Assembly (NCBI GenBank): GCA_015057455.1
Contig: SVEH01000009.1
Coordinates: 51,540 to 115,539 of the forward strand
Length of the DNA: 64,000 nucleotides
DNA from: Lachnospiraceae bacterium
GTDB lineage: Bacteria; Bacillota; Clostridia; Lachnospirales; Lachnospiraceae
Direction: 5' to 3'
This document shows, piece by piece, positions 1 to 9,159 of this stretch. The position numbers and the translations under genes were made by a program. The first letter of the stretch is position 1; each line of letters starts with the position of its first letter. The notes beneath the pieces are model-generated. The model ran no database searches. It worked only from the letters and a program-made list of their open reading frames with translations, and was not told the DNA's origin.

Positions 1-396
1 AAGTTTTGTTACTCCATCTACAAGTATAGCTACTTCTTCGCTAAACTCTCTTGCAACATCCTCGTACTCCATCTCCGTATCTTCTATAACATCATGTAAA
101 AGCCCTGCAATAATAGTATCTATATCCATCTCTAGTTTAGTTAATATTATTGCAACAGAAATAGGATGAATTATATAAGGTTCCCCAGATTTTCTTCTCT
201 GTTCCTTATGTGCTTCATCCGCCAATCTGTATGCTTTTTCTATTATATCTAATTCATTTTCTAAATTATAATCTTTTATTGTCTCGACTAATTCATCATA
301 TAACTCTTCTTTTGTTTTAGCCTTAACATCGCCTCTAAGATACGCCGCACGCTCTTTTGCGTTGGTGTCTTTATCCAACTCCTCCTTTTTACTCAT
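1..396 (-). CDS. relA: RelA/SpoT (p)ppGpp synthetase/hydrolase, N-terminal part only
   Basis: Only the first 132 codons are inside the window; the gene runs off the left edge. The reading starts MSKKEELDKD and reaches the HD hydrolase domain: YIIHPISVA (first metal-ligand His), then AGLLHDVIEDTEM with the HD pair followed by the ED pair. This is the N-terminal ppGpp hydrolase domain of long Rel proteins; synthetase, TGS and ACT domains would lie outside. ATG at 396 is preferred because AGGTGG lies at a good distance; an in-frame GTG directly upstream is less likely. It follows apt by 46 bp in the same direction, matching the recJ-apt-relA order known in Firmicutes. Long Rel proteins make and degrade the stringent-response alarmone. 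Confidence 0.93.
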   Translation of the reverse strand, partial: MSKKEELDKDTNAKERAAYLRGDVKAKTKEELYDELVETIKDYNLENELDIIEKAYRLADEAHKEQRRKSGEPYIIHPISVAIILTKLEMDIDTIIAGLLHDVIEDTEMEYEDVAREFSEEVAILVDGVTKL

Positions 397-442
397 CACA
401 CAATTCACCACCTTAACCAAGTTTGTCTAAATCTTATGATTA

Positions 443-967
443 TTACTTACCTTCGTATGAAATTGCTGTTACTACATCATATCCTTCAAGTTTCTTTCTT
501 CCTTCAAGACCCTTTAATTCCATAACAAATGCTATCTTAACAACCTCTCCGCCTAATTGTTCTACTAATTTAATAATAGCTTCAATTGTACCACCAGTTG
601 CAATTAGGTCATCTACGATAACTACTTTTTGTCCTGGTTTTATTGCATCTTTATGTATCTCTATCTCTGCTTGGCCATATTCTAAATCATATGCCATTGA
701 TACAGTTTCTCTAGGTAATTTACCTTTTTTTCTTACTGGAACAAATCCTTTATTCATATTATAAGCAATAGGAACACCGAATATAAATCCTCTTGATTCT
801 GGTCCTAATACTAAATCAAAATCCACATCTCCAATTAATTCTTCAATTTGATCAACTGCTAACTTTAATCCATCTTTATCCTGTAATATACCAGTTATAT
901 CTCTAAACATAATTCCTGGCTCTGGATAATCTGGAACTGTTACTACATACTCTTCTAATCTTTTCAT
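443..967 (-). CDS. apt: Adenine phosphoribosyltransferase
   Basis: Converts adenine plus PRPP to AMP in purine salvage, in the cytoplasm. The 174-residue product from ATG 967 matches the usual length (about 172) and begins with the typical MKRLEEYVVTVPDYPEPGI. The PRPP-binding loop VVIVDDLIATGGT, the GPESRGFIFG segment and the FVPVRKKGKLP flexible-loop segment are all present. The frame stays open 33 codons further upstream (to 1066), but that extension has no family counterpart and covers a spacer with an inverted repeat, so the shorter start is chosen; its ribosome site (GGTG) is weak. It lies between recJ (187 bp upstream) and relA. Confidence 0.95.
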   Translation of the reverse strand: MKRLEEYVVTVPDYPEPGIMFRDITGILQDKDGLKLAVDQIEELIGDVDFDLVLGPESRGFIFGVPIAYNMNKGFVPVRKKGKLPRETVSMAYDLEYGQAEIEIHKDAIKPGQKVVIVDDLIATGGTIEAIIKLVEQLGGEVVKIAFVMELKGLEGRKKLEGYDVVTAISYEGK

Positions 968-979
968 TCTTGTCACCAA

Positions 980-1001
980 TGCATTACTATTCTCTAATGC
1001 A
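980..1001 (-). other. Inverted repeat just upstream of apt
   Basis: Perfect 7-bp inverted repeat TGCATTA/TAATGCA with an 8-nt loop, ending 12 bp before the chosen apt start. In RNA it would form a hairpin next to the weak ribosome site. There is no T-run after it, so it is not an intrinsic terminator. It could be an operator or a translation-modulating hairpin; function is unknown. Confidence 0.4.
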
Positions 1002-1154
1002 TCTATCCTTTCTTTATTATTTGTACACGCAAATCCCCACATTAAAATTGAACATTCACTATACAATAATACTTAAAAACATCTTGTATGTCAATGTAAA
1101 AGACTTACAATTCCCCTAGAAAAATGCCTTTTTCCGGTACTTTTTTAATAATTC

Positions 1155-2909
1155 CTATTGATATTCTTTTATATTAATCTGTAATGTTTTAATTCCATTA
1201 TATTCATTAATATCTGGATAGTATATTAATGCCAATTTTATATCATTTATCATGCCTCTGTAGGCTTTGTCCAACTCATCTGAGCCATATTTGTTTATTA
1301 TATAATCCTCAAAATCATCAACATCACCAAAATACATTGCATCTAATGTTTTATTATATTGGTTAGTTATATTAATCTTTAGAACATTTTGATTCTTTCC
1401 TAGCTTTCTAATTCTATTAACCATCACATCTTTTTCTGCGAATATAGGCTTTTCATTTGCCTTTCCACAAGGCTCTATAATCTTTAATTCATTTATTAAA
1501 CTCTCATTTAAATATCCTAATGGTAATGCTATATCAATGGATACCTTTGGAATAATATCTTCATCTGTAAGCGTTGTATATGTATTTAATCTTTTTCGTA
1601 AATTATCAACATTCTCTTTTTCCAAAGATAATCCTGCTGCCATAGGATGACCACCAAATTTCAATAAAATATCTGAACACTTTTGTAATTCTTCAAATAT
1701 ATTATAAGCTTCTATAGAACGACATGAACCTTTTACACAATTCTCTGCATCAGTCAACACTATAGTTGGTTTGTAGTATTTTTCTTTTATTCTACCTGCA
1801 ATAATTCCAGCCAAGCTTTCATGGCACCATGGCAGATAAACAACTAATACCTTATCATCCTTAAGTGAAGATGCTTCTATTATTTCTATTGCTTCTTCTA
1901 GACCTTTTACAGTTAAACTTTTTCTTTCATCATTTAAACTCTTTAATTCCTCTGCCAAAACACCTGCTTCTTCATAATTAGACGTAGATAAAAGTTTTAT
2001 AGCCTTTTTTGCAGTATCCAATCTTCCTGATGCATTCAAACATGGACCAACTACAAAACCTAAATGATATGATGATATATCCTTCAAACCATTAATATCA
2101 AATAAACATCTTAATCCTATATTATTTGTTTCCTTTAAATGTCTTAATCCATTTTTAACTATTATTCTATTCTCATCAACTAAATCTACAACATCACATA
2201 CAGTTGCAATAGCTACAAACTGAATATAACTTCTTATATCTTCCAATGTAAATCCATATGACGGAGTCAGTGCTTCAATTACTTTATATGCCACACCAGC
2301 TCCACACAAATATTTAAAAGGATACCCACATTGTGATTGGTGTGGGTTAACAACTGCATCTGCTAACGGTATTATCTCATCACCTGTATTCTCATCCTTT
2401 AAAATATCGTGATGATCTGTAATTAACATAGTCATCCCAAGTTCTTTAGCATGTTTTACTTGCTCTATGGCCGAAATTCCATTATCGCAAGTAAGAATGG
2501 TATCAAAACCATTCTTATAAGCTTCATCTATAATAGATACATTAATCCCATATCCATCTTTTATTCTATCTGGTACTTCATATTCAACTAATGCTCCACA
2601 TTTGCCAAGTGCATTTACTAAAATATATGTTGATACAATACCATCTACATCATAATCTCCAACAACTAAAATCCTTTTATTCTGAGTAATCTTATCCTTT
2701 AAAATACTTACCAACTTATCCATATCCTTCATTAAACTAGGATTATGCATAGACTCTAAAGGAACATCTATGTACTCTTTTATTTTATCTTCACTAACTC
2801 CTCTATTTATAATTAATCTTGCTATTACTTCATTTATACCATACTTCATGCTAATAGCACTAAAATCCGCCTTTTTGTTCTTTAAAAACCACTTCTTCAA
2901 ACTAAACAC
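1155..2909 (-). CDS. recJ: Single-stranded-DNA-specific exonuclease RecJ
   Basis: 5'-3' single-strand exonuclease of recombination and mismatch repair. The 584-residue length fits RecJ. DHH-family motifs are in order: VVGDYDVDGIVST (motif I, about residue 82), LTCDNGISA, ITDHHDI (the DHH motif), VVNPHQSQC, and in the DHHA1 part GPCLNASGRLDTA and LLKFGGHPMAAGLS. The start is GTG 2909 (MFSLKKWFLKNKK resembles RecJ N-termini; the nearest in-frame ATG is 21 codons inside). The ribosome site is weak and overlaps the end of the upstream protease gene, which stops 11 bp before; translational coupling is likely. The downstream gene is apt, a conserved neighbour. Confidence 0.95.
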   Translation of the reverse strand: MFSLKKWFLKNKKADFSAISMKYGINEVIARLIINRGVSEDKIKEYIDVPLESMHNPSLMKDMDKLVSILKDKITQNKRILVVGDYDVDGIVSTYILVNALGKCGALVEYEVPDRIKDGYGINVSIIDEAYKNGFDTILTCDNGISAIEQVKHAKELGMTMLITDHHDILKDENTGDEIIPLADAVVNPHQSQCGYPFKYLCGAGVAYKVIEALTPSYGFTLEDIRSYIQFVAIATVCDVVDLVDENRIIVKNGLRHLKETNNIGLRCLFDINGLKDISSYHLGFVVGPCLNASGRLDTAKKAIKLLSTSNYEEAGVLAEELKSLNDERKSLTVKGLEEAIEIIEASSLKDDKVLVVYLPWCHESLAGIIAGRIKEKYYKPTIVLTDAENCVKGSCRSIEAYNIFEELQKCSDILLKFGGHPMAAGLSLEKENVDNLRKRLNTYTTLTDEDIIPKVSIDIALPLGYLNESLINELKIIEPCGKANEKPIFAEKDVMVNRIRKLGKNQNVLKINITNQYNKTLDAMYFGDVDDFEDYIINKYGSDELDKAYRGMINDIKLALIYYPDINEYNGIKTLQINIKEYQ

Positions 2910-2920
2910 CCATTTTCTCT

Positions 2921-4927
2921 CTATCTATTATTTGAACAGAATTTCTCGTAAACATAATCTGCCAATGTAAGTTCTAGATTAGCCTCACCCTTTATAGGAT
3001 ATATTTTAACATTATTCTTTAACTGTAAATAATACTTATGTGCTGCTCTAGGATTATTCTTTACACCAGCCTCGTAAGCCATCATTATTCTATTTTTAGC
3101 TAAAACATTCTGAAATTCTGTAACAAATCTTTCTACATCTGAATTAAATAATTTATCAACCACATCTTTGTCATTAGAGCACATTATTTCTACAAATAAT
3201 TTCTCGCTATTAATTTCATATTGATGTATTTTAGGTAAACTATTAAAATATTGATTTGTTGCCTCTAAACACTTAGCTGCTTGTGTAAAATCCAAATGTT
3301 CTAGATGCCATCTATACTCTAATAATTTCACTTTTGCAACTAAATAGTTTTTAATTTCTCCACTTTTACTTATACAAAATTGTTCATAAGGAACTTCGCT
3401 ATATGAACCTCCCTTAGACAAAAATGCATGTATAAGCAATTGTGAATGAACTGCAAGTGTTGCCTCATGGCTCTCTGTCATATGTAATAATATATATCCA
3501 TCATTTGGCACACCACCTATTACAACTGGTACACCATTAAATATTGCCGTTACTATTCCTACTGTACCGTATATAATTCCACACATATTAAGTGGATATT
3601 TTGAAAATGATTCCACGCCAAATACCAATACCAATGCTACTACTGATGTAATAACATTCATTGCTATACCGCCCACACGATAAAGCTTATATGGATATTT
3701 GCCTTTTTTAACTTCTGGCGGCATCATTACACATTCTCCAACTGAATTAGGTGAATTATATTTTTTTACTGTTGTTTTTTTATTCTCTTTTGTTAAAACT
3801 ACACTAAATACTCTAAATGATATTAATGAATAATTAGTTAATGTTCCACCTATCAAATGTCCGAATTCATGCATTACTATATGTATAAAATAACTTAACA
3901 AAACTACTATAATAATGATTACAACATTAATAATTTTACTTAAGAAATTATCTTCTTCAATATGACTATTCCAAAATGATTTAAATGGTCCGCTAAGTAA
4001 ATTACCACCTAACACACCTATAAACACATACAAAATAATTCTAAATACTGCTTCCATTACTGTATGTGATTTAGCAGGAGTCTGTACTGTTATATCACAT
4101 TCATAGTTTCCTGATGTAACAAAATCACTATCGTTATATGCAGTCTTATCATAGTCTCCCATATCATATCCAGTGTAATTATAATTAGTATCATAGCTAG
4201 TATTTATATTAGTATACTCTGCGCCTTTCTTCGTGTCATTTTTACCACTTCCATAACTAGTATTATTATAATTATAATCACTATATGTCATATTACTAAA
4301 TTGATTTTCATTATATGAGCTATTCTTGTTATAACTATCCTTGTTACCATATAAATCTTTATTATAATTATCCTTACTACCATATGTATCTTTACCATAA
4401 TTATCTTTGCCATATGAAGCTTTATTACCATTGTTTTCACTATAATTATTTCCGTTATAATTACTTTGCTTATATTCTTTTTCTACATAACTATTTCCAT
4501 AATTTGAATTGCCACCATAATTATTATATCCGTTATTACCATAACTTGAATTATTATATCCATTATTGTTGTAATTTGAATTATTATAATTTGAAGCATT
4601 ATAGTTTCTATTATTGTAATTTAAGTTACTATAATTTGAATTATTATATCCACCATTATAACTACTTGAATCATCATATCCTATACTAAAATCACTTGAT
4701 TCATTATTTTGAGGCATAGCATTAGAAGCATGATTAGAATAATTCATATATTCATCATAACCATACATATTGTTGTTATAATTGTTCCCAGAATTCCCAT
4801 ATGATTTATTCTGATATTGATTATTCATACCTTGCTGTCCACCACCAGAATTGTATCCTGAGTACTTTTTCTCATTATAACTTGCGTATTTATTTTTATT
4901 CGTTTTTCCTCTTCCTGAATTATACAT
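2921..4927 (-). CDS. M50-like membrane metalloprotease with long Asn/Tyr/Gly/Ser-rich N-terminal region
   Basis: 668 residues in two contrasting parts. Residues 1 to about 285 are low complexity, dominated by Asn, Tyr, Ser and Gly with short motifs such as NYNNSNYN and YGNNGYNN, and should be disordered. From about 290 membrane segments begin; the second ends in VMHEFGHLIGG (HEFGH at 353-357), the HExxH zinc motif inside a membrane helix typical of site-2-protease (M50) enzymes. Further membrane segments follow, the last with GGVPNDGYILLHM, where the Asn-Asp pair may supply the third zinc ligand. About 170 hydrophilic residues end the protein. It starts 10 bp after the BY-kinase-like gene and ends 11 bp before recJ, so it is probably co-transcribed. 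Substrate unknown. Confidence 0.8.
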   Translation of the reverse strand: MYNSGRGKTNKNKYASYNEKKYSGYNSGGGQQGMNNQYQNKSYGNSGNNYNNNMYGYDEYMNYSNHASNAMPQNNESSDFSIGYDDSSSYNGGYNNSNYSNLNYNNRNYNASNYNNSNYNNNGYNNSSYGNNGYNNYGGNSNYGNSYVEKEYKQSNYNGNNYSENNGNKASYGKDNYGKDTYGSKDNYNKDLYGNKDSYNKNSSYNENQFSNMTYSDYNYNNTSYGSGKNDTKKGAEYTNINTSYDTNYNYTGYDMGDYDKTAYNDSDFVTSGNYECDITVQTPAKSHTVMEAVFRIILYVFIGVLGGNLLSGPFKSFWNSHIEEDNFLSKIINVVIIIIVVLLSYFIHIVMHEFGHLIGGTLTNYSLISFRVFSVVLTKENKKTTVKKYNSPNSVGECVMMPPEVKKGKYPYKLYRVGGIAMNVITSVVALVLVFGVESFSKYPLNMCGIIYGTVGIVTAIFNGVPVVIGGVPNDGYILLHMTESHEATLAVHSQLLIHAFLSKGGSYSEVPYEQFCISKSGEIKNYLVAKVKLLEYRWHLEHLDFTQAAKCLEATNQYFNSLPKIHQYEINSEKLFVEIMCSNDKDVVDKLFNSDVERFVTEFQNVLAKNRIMMAYEAGVKNNPRAAHKYYLQLKNNVKIYPIKGEANLELTLADYVYEKFCSNNR

Positions 4928-4937
4928 ACATACGCCC

Positions 4938-5549
4938 CTATCTGTTATTAAGTACCGCTCCTAACACTTTACAATTATATATTTCCATAATCTTAAGATT
5001 ATTTTTTATCTTCCTCTTAGCCACACTATTAGGTTGTATTACCATAATTCCCCCGTCTGCTTCTTTAAGAAACACTTCATCATTATCAGTAAATCCCATA
5101 GTCGGCATATCAACAATAATATAATTAAATTCATCTTTTAGACAATTTAACATAACACCATATACTTGTCTATCCATGTTAAGATTTTCATTTTCCTTTG
5201 TTGCTCCTGAAAACATAACATTAAGCCCCTCAACATCTGTATCATATATTACATTCTCTACATTAACTTTACCACTTAAGACATCTATAATTCCCATAGT
5301 AACTTTATCTTCTATTGTCATTGTTTTTCTTACATCTGCCATAAGTAGTAACACTCTATAATCTTGCTGAGCAAGTGCTTCTGCAATTTGAGATGCTACA
5401 AAAGTCTTACCTTCTTGGTTAGCAGAACTAGTAACTGCTATTACACGAATATCCTTTGATAATTCTGATATTGCTTTTGCAATTTCATTAAATTTATCTT
5501 GCGCTTCCTTAGGTAAATTATTATTATAATCAAATTTAAAAGTTTGCAT
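4938..5549 (-). CDS. BY-kinase/CpsD-CapB-like P-loop ATPase
   Basis: 203 residues resembling the cytoplasmic tyrosine kinases paired with Wzz-type membrane proteins in capsule systems. Walker A is SSANQEGKT (GK at 47-48); Walker B is YIIVDMP (D147); the C-terminal strand reads KVLGAVLNNR as in the family. Two deviations: the Walker A' strand reads LLLMADVRK where family members usually have a first Asp at the Met position, and the protein ends without the Tyr-rich tail that is autophosphorylated in capsule kinases. It follows the Wzz-like gene by 79 bp and precedes the protease by 10 bp. Kinase activity is uncertain; it may be a regulatory or MinD-like ATPase. Confidence 0.78.
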   Translation of the reverse strand: MQTFKFDYNNNLPKEAQDKFNEIAKAISELSKDIRVIAVTSSANQEGKTFVASQIAEALAQQDYRVLLLMADVRKTMTIEDKVTMGIIDVLSGKVNVENVIYDTDVEGLNVMFSGATKENENLNMDRQVYGVMLNCLKDEFNYIIVDMPTMGFTDNDEVFLKEADGGIMVIQPNSVAKRKIKNNLKIMEIYNCKVLGAVLNNR

Positions 5550-5628
5550 GCTTTCACCACATTTCTTTTATCCTAATCTCGCTTTATAAATATACCATAC
5601 ACTAAACACTATACTATTATGCCTATTA

Positions 5629-6303
5629 TTATAACTCTTCTATATATGGCACTTCTGCTAACACAAGTACATGTAATTCGTCTTCTATATCTACTTTCTT
5701 TTTTATCCTACCATTACCGTAATATATAATTAAGAAAATAATCACTCCTATAATCCAGCCAACAACCAATCCAATCTCTGTAAAATATGTAATACCTAAT
5801 TTTATTGTAGGCTCTCCCATAACTTTCACTTCTTCAGCTATAGTTTTACCATTCTTAATTATATATCCCACTTTATTACTCTTTGAAAAATAATCACATA
5901 GCTTTCCACTTACAGTATTCACTATTCTTTTTGCTCTTACTTGAGAATCATCTGTATAATATGTAGTAATCTTTCCTTCTTCAACATCAAATCTAAGATT
6001 ATCTAAAAACTCATCATATGTAACATAACTTCCCAAATATGCTTCCATTTGCGTTTTATATTCACCACTAGAAATCGCATCAAAACAGTCTTTACTAGTT
6101 ATGTCTTTTTCACCCTCAAGTAAATTATATGAAGCATATATATACGCATTATATTTAATTTCAAACTTTTGACTATCTAAACTTCTTGTCACAACATGCA
6201 CTGCCATAAATACAGTTCCAATTAACAATCCAACAAGAAATATTCTAGCCATATTATATTTAAAATATCTTTTTAATTTGCCTGAATTATTATCTTTACT
6301 CAT
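5629..6303 (-). CDS. Wzz/CapA-like chain-length-determinant family membrane protein
   Basis: 224 residues with a short cytoplasmic N-terminus, one membrane helix at about 18-39, an external region of about 130 residues, a second helix at about 174-196, and a short cytoplasmic tail VDIEDELHVLVLAEVPYIEEL-like in composition, ending in the xxVLAEVP pattern seen in Wzz/CapA adaptors that activate BY-kinases. This topology plus the following BY-kinase-like gene supports the call. No glycosyltransferase, polymerase or flippase gene lies next to it, so a role in capsule length is not supported by context. ATG 6303 follows AGAGGG. Confidence 0.7.
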   Translation of the reverse strand: MSKDNNSGKLKRYFKYNMARIFLVGLLIGTVFMAVHVVTRSLDSQKFEIKYNAYIYASYNLLEGEKDITSKDCFDAISSGEYKTQMEAYLGSYVTYDEFLDNLRFDVEEGKITTYYTDDSQVRAKRIVNTVSGKLCDYFSKSNKVGYIIKNGKTIAEEVKVMGEPTIKLGITYFTEIGLVVGWIIGVIIFLIIYYGNGRIKKKVDIEDELHVLVLAEVPYIEEL

Positions 6304-6374
6304 ACATATACCCTCTTATCTTTTATAAAATAGTGAAAACCATTCTTTCTAAAAGCTTTATTTCAAAGTAATAA

Positions 6375-7865
6375 TTAGTCTATTGCTAAAATTTTCTTAA
6401 CCTCTTTTACCATATCTTCTTTTTCACATACTGTCTTATGAAGTATATCAGCAGTTCTTATCTCATTAATTGCCTCTGGAACTTTAACCTCTGATATCTT
6501 TTCCATTTCATCTACAAGTTCAAAATCAGACATTTTGTCATAATCCTTATTAAGCGAATTCATTACACTTCTTGTAAACTTATATGGACTTGCAGTTGAT
6601 GCAATAACTATAGGATGTTCATCATTTAAATGAGCCTTATAATCATAAGCTGCTGATGCTGCAACTGCTGTATGTGTATCAATTAAATATTCTGATTTAT
6701 CGAATACATCTTTTATTGTTTTAGATGTTGTTTCTTCATCTGCATACATACCTATAAAGTCCATTAATCTCATCTTCATATCTTCTGTTATTGTATATGC
6801 ACCTTTTTTCTTAAGATCATTCATCATTTTTGCTGTTGTTTTATCATCCATTCCAGCTATACTATATATCATTCTCTCTAAATTACTTGATATTAATATA
6901 TCCATAGATGGTGATTGAGTTAATATAAACTCTCTATTCTTGTCATATTTACCACTTTCAAAGAAATCATATAAAACTTTATTCTCGTTAGATGCACAAA
7001 TTAGCTTCGCAATTGGAAGCCCCATTCTTTTAGCATAATATGCTGCTAATATATTACCAAAGTTTCCAGTTGGTACAACTACATTGATAACATCTCCATT
7101 TTTTATTTCTTCTGCACCTACTAATAATGTATAAACATATACATAGTATACAATTTGTGGCACTAAACGACCTATATTAATGGAATTTGCTGATGAAAAT
7201 TGGTATCCTTTATCTTTAAGAAGCTTGTTTAATTTCTTGTCATTAAACATTTCTTTTACACCATTTTGTGCATCATCAAAATTACCTTTTATTCCTATTA
7301 CATGAGTATTCTTTCCTTTTTGAGTAACCATTTGTTTCTCTTGAATTGGACTTACTCCATCCTTTGGATAAAATACTATAATCTCTGTATTATCTACATC
7401 TGCAAATCCTGCAAGAGCAGCTTTTCCTGTATCTCCTGATGTTGCAGTAAGTATTACTATATCATTATTAACTTTATTCTTTTTTGCAGATGTTGTAAGT
7501 AAATGTGGCAATATTGAAAGAGCCATATCTTTAAATGCAATTGTCTTACCATGAAATAATTCTAAATAATACATTCCATCTGCTCTAACTAATTGAACCA
7601 TATCCTCTGTATCAAATTTATCATCATATGCTTTATCTATACAATTCTTTAATTCTTCCTCTGTAAAATCATTTAAAAACAACTTCATAACTTCATATGC
7701 CACTTCTTTATATGACATATTAACTAATTCATCTATTGTCTTGTCTAATTTTGGTATGCTACTTGGAACGTATAATCCGCCATCTGTTGCCAATCCCCTT
7801 AATATTGCTTGTGATGCTGTTACCTCTTCGTTTTTATTTCTAGTACTGTTATAAGTTATCTTCAT
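6375..7865 (-). CDS. thrC: Threonine synthase
   Basis: PLP enzyme converting O-phosphohomoserine to threonine. The 496-residue length and order of motifs fit: SGLATDGGLYVP-like start (RGLATDGGLYVP), ELFHGKTIAFKDMA with the PLP lysine K112, the phosphate-site TATSGDTGKAAL, and VPTGNFGNILAAYYA. ATG 7865 is chosen because AAGGAG sits just upstream; the frame opens 8 codons earlier without a ribosome site. Upstream on the same strand TAGACA-17-TAAAAC could be a weak promoter. No homoserine pathway genes are adjacent, so the gene appears to be transcribed alone. Confidence 0.96.
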   Translation of the reverse strand: MKITYNSTRNKNEEVTASQAILRGLATDGGLYVPSSIPKLDKTIDELVNMSYKEVAYEVMKLFLNDFTEEELKNCIDKAYDDKFDTEDMVQLVRADGMYYLELFHGKTIAFKDMALSILPHLLTTSAKKNKVNNDIVILTATSGDTGKAALAGFADVDNTEIIVFYPKDGVSPIQEKQMVTQKGKNTHVIGIKGNFDDAQNGVKEMFNDKKLNKLLKDKGYQFSSANSINIGRLVPQIVYYVYVYTLLVGAEEIKNGDVINVVVPTGNFGNILAAYYAKRMGLPIAKLICASNENKVLYDFFESGKYDKNREFILTQSPSMDILISSNLERMIYSIAGMDDKTTAKMMNDLKKKGAYTITEDMKMRLMDFIGMYADEETTSKTIKDVFDKSEYLIDTHTAVAASAAYDYKAHLNDEHPIVIASTASPYKFTRSVMNSLNKDYDKMSDFELVDEMEKISEVKVPEAINEIRTADILHKTVCEKEDMVKEVKKILAID

Positions 7866-8023
7866 GTCTATCTCCTTCCATATATACATTCCCTTTCGGG
7901 TTTGTTACAGTTTTACCATATAAATATATACTTGTCTATTAAATTATTATAATAATTTATTTTAATTTTTATCTAGCACTCTTAAAATCCATTATAACTA
8001 ACTTATACTATCTATTTTCTATA

Positions 8024-8896
8024 TTATTTAAAGAATTCATGATTGCCATGTTTTACAACTCTTGTCAAAGCTCTATCAAACCATGTAACATTTCCACTAC
8101 TTGATGCACTTCTCGCCATAAAATACAATGCTCCATTTGAATAATCCTCTCCTTGTAGTGCCATTGTTACCGCTAATTTTGTTTCACTTGATACTTTAAC
8201 AGAATATATTCTACCATTTGAAACTGGCTGGAATTGTCCTGGTGCCATAATTACTCCTTTAATTGTACTTGGGAACTTACGACTCCTTACTCGATTTAAT
8301 ATTACATTAGCTACTAATATTTTACCTTTTAAATCTTCACATCCAGCTTCTGCTTGTACAATTTTATAGAATAATTCCATCTCACTTATATTAATTCCAT
8401 ACTTTAATTGTATATTAAAATTATTAATTCCTATAACTGATAATGACTTGGTTTTATCTGTTATAATTGCACTTCTCGAATTATCATATACCTCTTCATT
8501 ATTAAGGACTTTATCTGTAACTGAATTAGCGTAATTAATATAACTTTCTGTATAATTTACTGTATTTGTATTACATTCTTCATTCAATATTACCTCATAG
8601 AACTTAGATTGATTAGTTACTTCTATTGTTTGAGTTACAGTATCACTTACTTTAATTCTATTTATATCCAAAGCCTCTTCTGCCTCAGATATATAGTCCG
8701 ACATAGCCGGGCTTATTGCTTTATAAGCGTATGCTTCAAATAATCCTACTGTACATACAAATACCATTATAGCTAATATAAATATTATACATTTTGAAAC
8801 TATCATTGTATTATTACTTACTGTATAATCACATAACTTATTATAATCCTTTTCTATTGTATATAACCTCTTACTAGACGTATGAATATCTCCCAT
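8024..8896 (-). CDS. Membrane-anchored SleB-like cell-wall hydrolase
   Basis: 290 residues: cytoplasmic N-terminus, a membrane helix at about 35-55, a spacer, then a Hydrolase_2/SleB-type domain from about 165 to the end. Signature segments are KIVQAEAGCEDLKGKIL (E183 aligns with the catalytic Glu of SleB lytic transglycosylases), VANVILNRVRS and APGQFQPVSNGRIY. SleB degrades spore cortex; relatives act in vegetative wall turnover. Here the enzyme is anchored by a helix, has no peptidoglycan-binding domain and has no YpeB partner, so spore germination is only one option. AGAGGT precedes ATG 8896. Confidence 0.85.
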   Translation of the reverse strand: MGDIHTSSKRLYTIEKDYNKLCDYTVSNNTMIVSKCIIFILAIMVFVCTVGLFEAYAYKAISPAMSDYISEAEEALDINRIKVSDTVTQTIEVTNQSKFYEVILNEECNTNTVNYTESYINYANSVTDKVLNNEEVYDNSRSAIITDKTKSLSVIGINNFNIQLKYGINISEMELFYKIVQAEAGCEDLKGKILVANVILNRVRSRKFPSTIKGVIMAPGQFQPVSNGRIYSVKVSSETKLAVTMALQGEDYSNGALYFMARSASSSGNVTWFDRALTRVVKHGNHEFFK

Positions 8897-9159
8897 ACTT
8901 ATACCTCTCTTTTATTATTTATCTCCTATTAGATACTTATGTTTTCTTTCTATGTCCTTTTCTCCCAAAATGAACAGAGAAACCCACAAGTATACATTAT
9001 TATTATATCATATATATGGTAATTTTTGTAAAATTTGTTTATTTTTTTCCATTTTTACTTTATTTTTTATGCCGTAAAGTGTACTATATATATATATTTT
9101 TTTAGAAATTAGTATTTTAGTCTGATAATAACTTATTTTATAAAATATAGGAGGATATT

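Noticed and set aside
4315..4689. Tyr/Asn-rich open frame on the plus strand
   Set aside because: Antisense shadow of the Asn/Tyr-rich tail of the protease.
4938..6303. Capsule biosynthesis locus
   Set aside because: Only the Wzz-like and BY-kinase-like genes are present; no glycosyltransferase, polymerase or Wzx gene adjoins them, and the flippase at 53.7 kb is of the SpoVB type.
7866..8023. T-box or other amino-acid riboswitch before thrC
   Set aside because: No T-box sequence, no terminator/antiterminator pair; only a weak promoter-like sequence.
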